Assembly: GCA_036571765.1 (NCBI GenBank)
Contig: BROE01000028.1
Location: 880,479 to 944,478, forward strand
Source of the DNA: Plecoglossus altivelis
Lineage: Eukaryota > Chordata > Actinopteri > Osmeriformes > Plecoglossidae
DNA length: 64,000 nucleotides
Direction of reading: 5' to 3'
Shown here one piece after another: positions 34,774 through 42,800 of this stretch (its first letter is position 1; the number at the start of each line of letters is the position of its first letter). The position numbers and the translations under genes are program-made. The notes beneath the pieces are model-generated. The model saw nothing but the letters and a program-made list of their open reading frames with translations, ran no database searches and was not told the DNA's origin.

Positions 34774-37215
34774 CAGGGTGGACCACTGGAATAACGAGAA
34801 GGAGCGCTTGGTGCTGATCTGTGAGAATTCCCTCCTGGTCTGCAAGTACGACTTCGTCATGCTGAACTGTGACAGTATCCAGAGGATCCCCCTCAACTTT
34901 GTCGATCGCATCGCCCACGGCAACTTCACCTTCCCACCACGCTCCCTCCTCTCGTGAGTCCACTCCTCCTTCTCCTCCTCTCCTACTCCTCTCCTACTCC
35001 TCTCCTCCTCTCCTTCTCCTCACTTCCTTTCCCTCCTCACCTCCTTCTCCTCCTACTGCTGTCCCTCCTCTTCTCCTCCTCCTCTCTTTCTCCCCACCTC
35101 CTCCTCTCCTTCTCCTCACCTCCTTCTGCTCTCCCTTCTCCTCTCCTTCTCCTCTCCTTCTCCTGCTCTCCCTCCTCTCCTCCTCCTCCTCCTCGCCTCC
35201 TCGCCCTCCTCTCCTTCTCCTCCTCTCCTCCTCCAAGGCCAGTGTGCTGTCTCCTCTTCATGAGGCGTATGACAGACCTCACTTCTCTCTTTGTTCAGCC
35301 ATCTTCTTTCTCCTCTAAAACTTTACCTCCTCTCCGATTTGACTGGCAAATTCTCTTTCTTGTTTTCCATATGATCTCAGCAATTTAGTATAGTTCCTCC
35401 TCTGAACAATGAGGGATAGTTCCCTGAACACTGTAACATACCTACCAGCATGATGTGTTCATTCAGCTTCTCTGACAGAGAGGGAATTGAACCTGCGACT
35501 TCTGTTGTTAAGTACTCTAACCCCTAAGCTCCAGCCTTGTGTCCTGGAAAGCCTTGTCTTCCCCCAAGCACCCTCCGCCAGTGTGTCTGCCAGTCTGGCC
35601 TCCTCCCTGTCTCCCAGTCTACATATTAATGCATTCTTCAGAGCGTCATGAATGATTAAAACTAGAGTATTAGCTGAAGTCGAAGGTGTCAGTTATTACA
35701 ATGAGATTAGACTTTGCTGGTGGCAGGAAGGAGAGGGTGTTTTGTGTGCTGGAGGCTGGGCTGGAAAGAGGCAGAGCAGAGAGGAAAGCTTTTTACCCTG
35801 CACTGAGGGTAGACCTGTCACAAGCTGCTCTGGTATTGCACTCCAGTATAACTGATTAGTGGCACAAATGAATGTCGCTCTTTCATCCAAACCTTTTAAA
35901 GCTGGCTCAGGGGACACCAATCCAAGGAAAACTAATTTGATGAATAAAATGTAACGCTTCATAAAGCACTCAGAGCAGGCAGGCCTGTACTGGAGGCTGG
36001 ATCTAGGAGCATTATATTCAATTATAAATAAAACGCCAGTGAAAATCACCCTGGAGTCCAACAGTAAAAAACTAGCTTCCTAAAAGGAAGACCCTCCCTC
36101 TCTCTCCCTCTCCCCCTCCTCCTACTTGCTCTGTCTTTCTCTCCTCCCCTCTCTCCCTCTCCTCCTATCTCTCTCCCTCTCTGCTTCTACTTGCTCTCTC
36201 CTCCTCTCTCTCTCCCTCTTTCCTTCTCCCCTCTCCTCCTCTCTCTCCCTCTCTCCTCCCCCTCGCTCTCTCCTCCTGTCTCTCTCTCTCCTCCCCTCTC
36301 TCCTCCTCTCTCTCTCCCTCTCTCCTCCTCTCTCTCTCCCTCTCTCCTCCTCCTCGCTCTCTCCTCCCCTCTCTCTCCCTCTCCCCCTCCTCACTCTCTC
36401 TCCTCCCCTCTCTCTCGTCCTCTCTCCCTCCACCTCCTCCCCTCTCTCTCCCCCTCATTCCCTCTCTCTCCCTCTCTTCTCCACTCTCTCTCTCCTCCCC
36501 CCTCTCTCTCTCTCTCTTTCGGTTAATTAAGTCATTCCATGAGAGGAACTGCTGAAATCAGCAGCGTTATCGATCAGAGGTGCGAGGCTGAAGATGAATA
36601 AACTGTTGTTCTACTAAAGATCCTCTTTAGTTAACAGGCGTAAGACGCAGCACATCACAATTAGCTCATTTTGAAAATAATGTACCTGGGTCTGGTTCTA
36701 CAAAAGGGAGAGGGCCATTGCCGGGTTTTCCTACACAGTATCGACTACAGTAGCTACCATGTGCAGGTGGACAGGTTGCAGCTGACTAACTAGCATGTAT
36801 CATTTACTGTGTGTTTCTATTATAATTCAATAAGCCCCAGGTGTGTGTGTGTGTCTGCTGTATGGCAGGTTCATGAAGGACCACACACACTGCGCGCGCA
36901 CACACACTGCACACACACACACACTGCATATGCACACACACACACACACACACACTGCACACACACACACACTGTGCGCACGCACACACACACACACTGC
37001 GCGCACACACTCACACTGCGCACACACTGCACACACACTGCGCACACACACACTGCGCACACACTGCACACACTGCACACAGACTGCACACACACACTGC
37101 ACGCACACCACACACACTGCACACACACACTGCACACACACACACACACTGCACACACACGCTACACACACACACACACACTGCACACACACACTGCACA
37201 CACACACACACACTG

Positions 37216-37246
<31 letters not shown>

Positions 37247-39859
37247 CACACACACACACACACACTGCACACTGCACACACACTCAGAGGACAGAAGCAG
37301 CCTGGTCTCAGCAGCTGTCTGTCAGACGTGGAGAAAAGGTGTTCAGCGGGAAGAGACACGCTTTTCATCTGAAGTTTTCTCCAGACATACCTCTTATGAG
37401 CAAAGTTTAGTATACAGTACATTTCTGTCTTAGGGAGAAGAGAGAGAGAGAGAATGAGGGAGAAGTAAAGAGGGAAGGAGAGGAGAGAGTGAGGGAGATA
37501 AAGAGAGGGAGATGGAGGGATATAGAGAGGAGAGAGTGAGGGATATAAAGAGGGAGATGGGGAGAGGTGATGCATTTTGGAGAAGTGCCTTCTTGCCTAA
37601 CTGTCTAGACAAGGTAATTACTGCATGTCTTCTCAGTCAGCCAGCTTTACTCCTGCCTCAAACAACATACTGACAAGAGTAAAAGCAGCCTCACCAGGAG
37701 CCGAGAGAGAGAGACGTTTGGGGAGTTTAGAAGATGATGGATAGTTGTTTGCTTGCACTCTCCTGGCCCTAGTTAGCGTAGCTGTGGAGGGGTGGAGCAG
37801 GAAAGGAGGAGGAGAGGAGGAGGAGACAGGAGTTAGCACAGGATAGAGAGAAGCTAGGTTGACTTCAATGATCCGGGAAGAGGAAGCAAGTTGCAGTAGT
37901 TGTGTTTCAACAGTAGAGGGCGCTCTATGACACATTAACTGGCTGGGGTGTCAACAGGACTGCCTGCTGACATGCTCTCGTTTCCTAAACACCACGACAG
38001 ATTATAGAGTGGAGAGACTGAGGTAGAAAGACTAGTTTAGACACTGGTGAAGTAGAGAGACTAGTTTAGAAACTAGTGAAGTAGAGAGACTAGTTTAGAC
38101 TAGTGAAGTAAGGAGACTAGTTTAGACACTGGTAAAGTAGAGAGACTAGTTTAGAGACTAGTGAAGTAGAGAGACTAGTTTAGACACTGGTAAAGTAGAG
38201 AGACTAGTTTAGAGACTAGTTTAGAGACTAGCGAAGTAGAGAGACTAGTTTAGACACTGGTGAAGTAGAGAGACTAGTTTAGAGACTAGTGAAGTAGAGA
38301 GACTAGTTTAGACACTGGTGAAGTAGAGAGACTAGTTTAGAGACTAGTGAAGTAGAAAGACTAGTTTAGACTAGTGAAGTAGAGAGACTAGTTTAGACAC
38401 TGGTAAAGTAGAGAGACTAGTTTAGAGACTAGCGAAGTAGAGAGACTAGTTTAGACACTGGTGAAGTAGAGAGACTAGTTTAGACACTGGTGAAGTAGAG
38501 AGACTAGTTTAGAGACTAGTGAAGTAGAGAGACTAGTTTAGACACTAGTAAGATAGAGATCCTGTGCAGTTGTTCAGGTACAGGTCTCTCTGCTCCTGGC
38601 TGTGCTGAGGGATGGATCCAGGTCAGGAGGAGAGATCAAAGATTCACAGCAGGGAGAGAGTAGTAGGAGAGAGTAGGAGTAGGAGGAGAGGTCAGGAGGA
38701 GAGAGGAGGAGGAGAGAGTACGAGGAGAGAGTACGAGGAGAGAGGAGGAGAGATCAGGAGAAGAGAGTAGGAGGAGAGAGTAGGAGGAGAGAGTAGGTGT
38801 TCACACTAGGGAGAGGTCAGAAGGAGAGAGTAGGAGGAGAGAGTAGGAGAGAGTAGGAGGAGGAGAGAGTACGAGGAGATAGGAGGAGAGGTCAGGAGGA
38901 GAGAGTAGGAGGAGAGAGTAGATGTTCACACTAGGGAGAGGTCAGGAGAAGAGAGTACAGCTTCACACCTGTGTGTCTGTCTGTGTGCAATAGACCTCAG
39001 GCCGTCTGTTTTCTGCTGTTTTACTGTGTCAGCTAAAGTGGAGTTAAAGAAACAAACATTGAGAAACGACTGGAGCTGATTGAAGACAGGATATGTGTCA
39101 CTCCTGTCCTCTCTTTCAGTCTCTTATTATTGTTCTGGGTGTGACTTATAGTACTCTTGTCTCTCCCCTCCCACCTCCTCTCCTACTCCCTCCCTCTCTT
39201 CCTCCCTCCCTCTCTCCCTCCCTCCCACTCTCTTCCCTCCCTCTCTCTTCCCTCCCTCCCTCTCCCCTCCCTCCCTGTCCCCCTCCTCTCTCCCTCCCTC
39301 CCTCTTCCCTCCCTCCCTGTCCTCCTCCCACCCTCCCTCCCTCCCTTCTTCCACTTCTCCTTCATCATCACGCTGTTCTTCCCTCTCTTTCATACAAGGC
39401 TCCCGCTGGATGAGAGAGGGGATGAGGGTTAGTGCTGGCTGATCCATGCTTGGATGACTGGCTGAGACTGCCAGGCTCTATTGAGCAATCAGGGGATTTG
39501 TGTGTTGGCATGGAGACAATGTGGGACACTTGCCATGGCAGCTGAAGCCGTCCCTCGTGTTTATCTAGTGTGTTGACTTACGAGTCCTCAGCCCCTCAGA
39601 GTGCAGGGAAGGAATTTTTAGTCGCTTGCCCTAAAGCTTAGCTAAGAATACAGTGTGTGTATGTTCGTGTGTGCGCTCGCATGCTGTGTGTGTGGTAGAG
39701 GGTGTGTGTTGGGTAGTGAGTGAGTGAGTGTGTGGGTGTGTTAGGTGCACGCTGTGTGTGTTTGTGAGTGTGTGGATGTGTGAGTGAGTGTGCAGGTGTG
39801 TGTGCAGGTATGTGTTAGTGAGTGAGTGAGTGAGTGAGTGAGTGAGTGTGCAGGTGTAT

Positions 39860-39892
<33 letters not shown>

Positions 39893-42800
39893 CTAGCTAG
39901 TTAGCTAGTTAGTTAGTTAGTGTGTGACTGTGTGTGCGTGTGTGTGAGACAGTGTGTGCATGTGCGTGTGTGTGTGTGTGTGAGACAGTGTGTGCGTGCG
40001 TGCGTGCGTGCGTGTGTGTGTGTGTGTGTGAGACAGTGTGTGCGTGTGTGTGCGTGCGTGTGTGTGTGTGTGAGACAGTGTGTGCCCCTGGTGAGGGTCA
40101 GGATGTAAACTAGTTAACCTGAAGGGTCCGTCTGGGCCCAGCCTGCAGCAGTGTAGAGGCTTTCACCTCTCTCTCCCTCTCCCTCTCCTCTCTCTCCCTC
40201 TCCTCTCTCACTCTCCTCTCTCCCTCTCCACTCTCTCCTCTCTCTCCCTCTCCTTCTCCTCTCTCTCTCTCCCTCTCCTCTCTCTCTCCCTCTCCACTCT
40301 CTCTCTCCTCTCTCTCCCTCTCCTTCTCTTCTCTCTCCCTCCGTTTCCTCCCTCTTCTGTCTTGCTTTCTGCATCCCACACTCTCTCCCCCCTCCTTCCT
40401 CTCTTTATCTTTTCTCTTTCGTTCTCTCTCACTTTCTCTCTCTCTCCCTCCCCCTCTCTCCCTCCCCCTCTCTCTCTCTCCCTCCCCCTCTTTCTCACTC
40501 TCTCTCTCCCTCTCCCTCTCTCTCCTCCTCTCCTCCCGTGAGGTGTCTGTGTTGAGGACACTCGACTCCTGGGGCTGGTGTTGAAGTCCAAACCCCACCA
40601 CAGTGCTGACGTGTCAATAGGAGGACTTCCAAGGCCTCTGGCTGGAAAGCCCTGCCCAGCCTACCTGTCTGGGCCAGTCCCTCGTGGTGGGAGCTTACCT
40701 GAGGAATTTTCAAGAGCTTTTCTTTTTTATATCCTCATTTATACCTGGTTAATAGCGTGCTCTTAGCTCCTGCACACAGAGAAACGCACACAGGATTCCC
40801 CCCCTCCTTCTCACCCTTCGTTCGGTTGAAATATAATCAGTCTTTTAGCCCTGGCTGTGCTTTTGTGCTCTTGTTAAGAGCCCCTCCCCCCCCGCTCACT
40901 ACATGTGCTAAGGGAGGAGTATGGTGTTCAGGTCCATTGTCATGTGGAAGGGCCTTGTGTAAACCGGTAGCAAGGGGATTGTGGATGTCTGTAAAGCCCT
41001 TTGTGACATTATTTGTCCACAAAAAAAGAGAAAAGCGGAGAAAAAGCGAGTCAGAATTGAAGCATGATGTTGTGTGATTTGTGCTGTGGAGGTGTGCAGC
41101 AGCACAAGCATGCCCTGGAGACTCTTCAGGATGAACAGGAACAACTCTTACTCAATCTGTTCCTCCAGCGCTGCAGGAAGCTAGGAGTCGCTGCTGCCCC
41201 ACTGCTGCCCCTCTCCTGCCCCTCTGCTGCCCCCTCTGCTGCCCCTCTCCTGCCCCTTTCCTGCCCCTCTGCTGCCCCCTCTGCTACCCCTCTCACGACG
41301 TAGCACCACCATCTACGGCACCACCGCTTGCGTCCTGCTAAACAGAGACAGACTAGCGTGACCGAGACCAGAAATGTTACCCGGGTCTACAGAGGTACTT
41401 TCGGTACGGGACCCACACAAAGTGTCATCATGCAATTGTCTCCTGCACATACGTACAATAGTCTTCACAGGAACAATACCAGTTCTAACCTCACTTATAT
41501 AAGTCGTTATCTCTAGACCATACACCAGAGGCCCCAAACTTACCAACTCTGGACATCTAGCACTGTCACTACCGGCAACGCCTCCCACACCACCACCCAC
41601 TCCTTATCTATCCATCTGGGATCGGACCGTAAAAGAAGATTGATGATCACAGGACATGGCAGTGTTGTGTAAAATGTTCCATGGAAACAGGCCTACGCAA
41701 ACATCCCATAATGTTCTCGGTTCTAGAGCCCTCTGTGTGTGTATGGCTGCCTGTGTGTTCTCGACACGGCTACCACACCACACACACGCACACCATAAAC
41801 ACACTCACACAATAAACACACAAACACACAAACAAAAACACAAAAACAAACCTCCAGTAGGATGGGCTGACTGAAGAATGGTCTGTCTGTGTGTGTGATG
41901 TCTGTGTATGTGTGTACGTGTGTGCGCGCGCGCGTGTGTGTGTGTTTGCCAGCAAAGTAGAACCCTTCAGAGGTTCATCAGTCTTAGAGAAAACACGCCC
42001 AGAGGCAATGTTCATTAAAACCTTTTTATTTATTTATTTCCAAAGGCTGACAAGAGAGGAGAATAAGCATTCCTCTGGTGCTGCACTAGAGAAAAGCCCC
42101 ATGAGCTGCGTCAACAATGACGCTTTTGCCCCGCGGAGGTACCATCAGCTACTGACATTTTGTCAGCCCAAATTCTTTGTTACCGCGAGTTCTGCTGGAA
42201 GTGAAAAGGTCACAGCTAGCCAGAGCCAGTGATGCACACCACATCTGCCATGGGGAGCAGAGGGAGGAGAACGCTGGGAGGAGGGCGAGGCAAAGGCAAG
42301 CGAACGGCCGAGCACACACACACGGCGCCTCACACAACAACGACCCACGGACAGGCGAAAACACAATCTGCCTGGGGAGGAGGGCGAAGCGAAGGCGAAG
42401 CCCACGACGGATGGGGCGAGAAGGGCGTAGAGGAGAAAGAACAGTCTCGTCTGCTGGGGAGCAGCAGCTAAGGAGGGCGAGGGAGGAGGCGACGGGGCGG
42501 ACGGCAGACAAAGTGCCACCACACAGCCAGCGACACGGCGGCGACCAGGGGCAGACAGGAGCCAGTAAGCAGCAAGCGACGCCACACACAGGCACCACAG
42601 GGGCCAGCACCCAGACAGCCGACACACCACGACGACCACAACCAGCCACACAAGCCCAACCACACCACACACCACACGCCAGGACACACACCAGCAGCAC
42701 ACACACCAGCAATGTCGCGAAGGATTACTTAAAATATATTTAGGAGTTAAACGTTAATAAACATGAACAAAGAATAAAAAGTGGAAGATACATTTGTGGG

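Noticed and set aside
42177..42743. 188-codon Arg/Thr-rich open frame
   Set aside because: Explained by the lack of T (and thus stops) in the block; the opposite strand is equally open and there is no domain.
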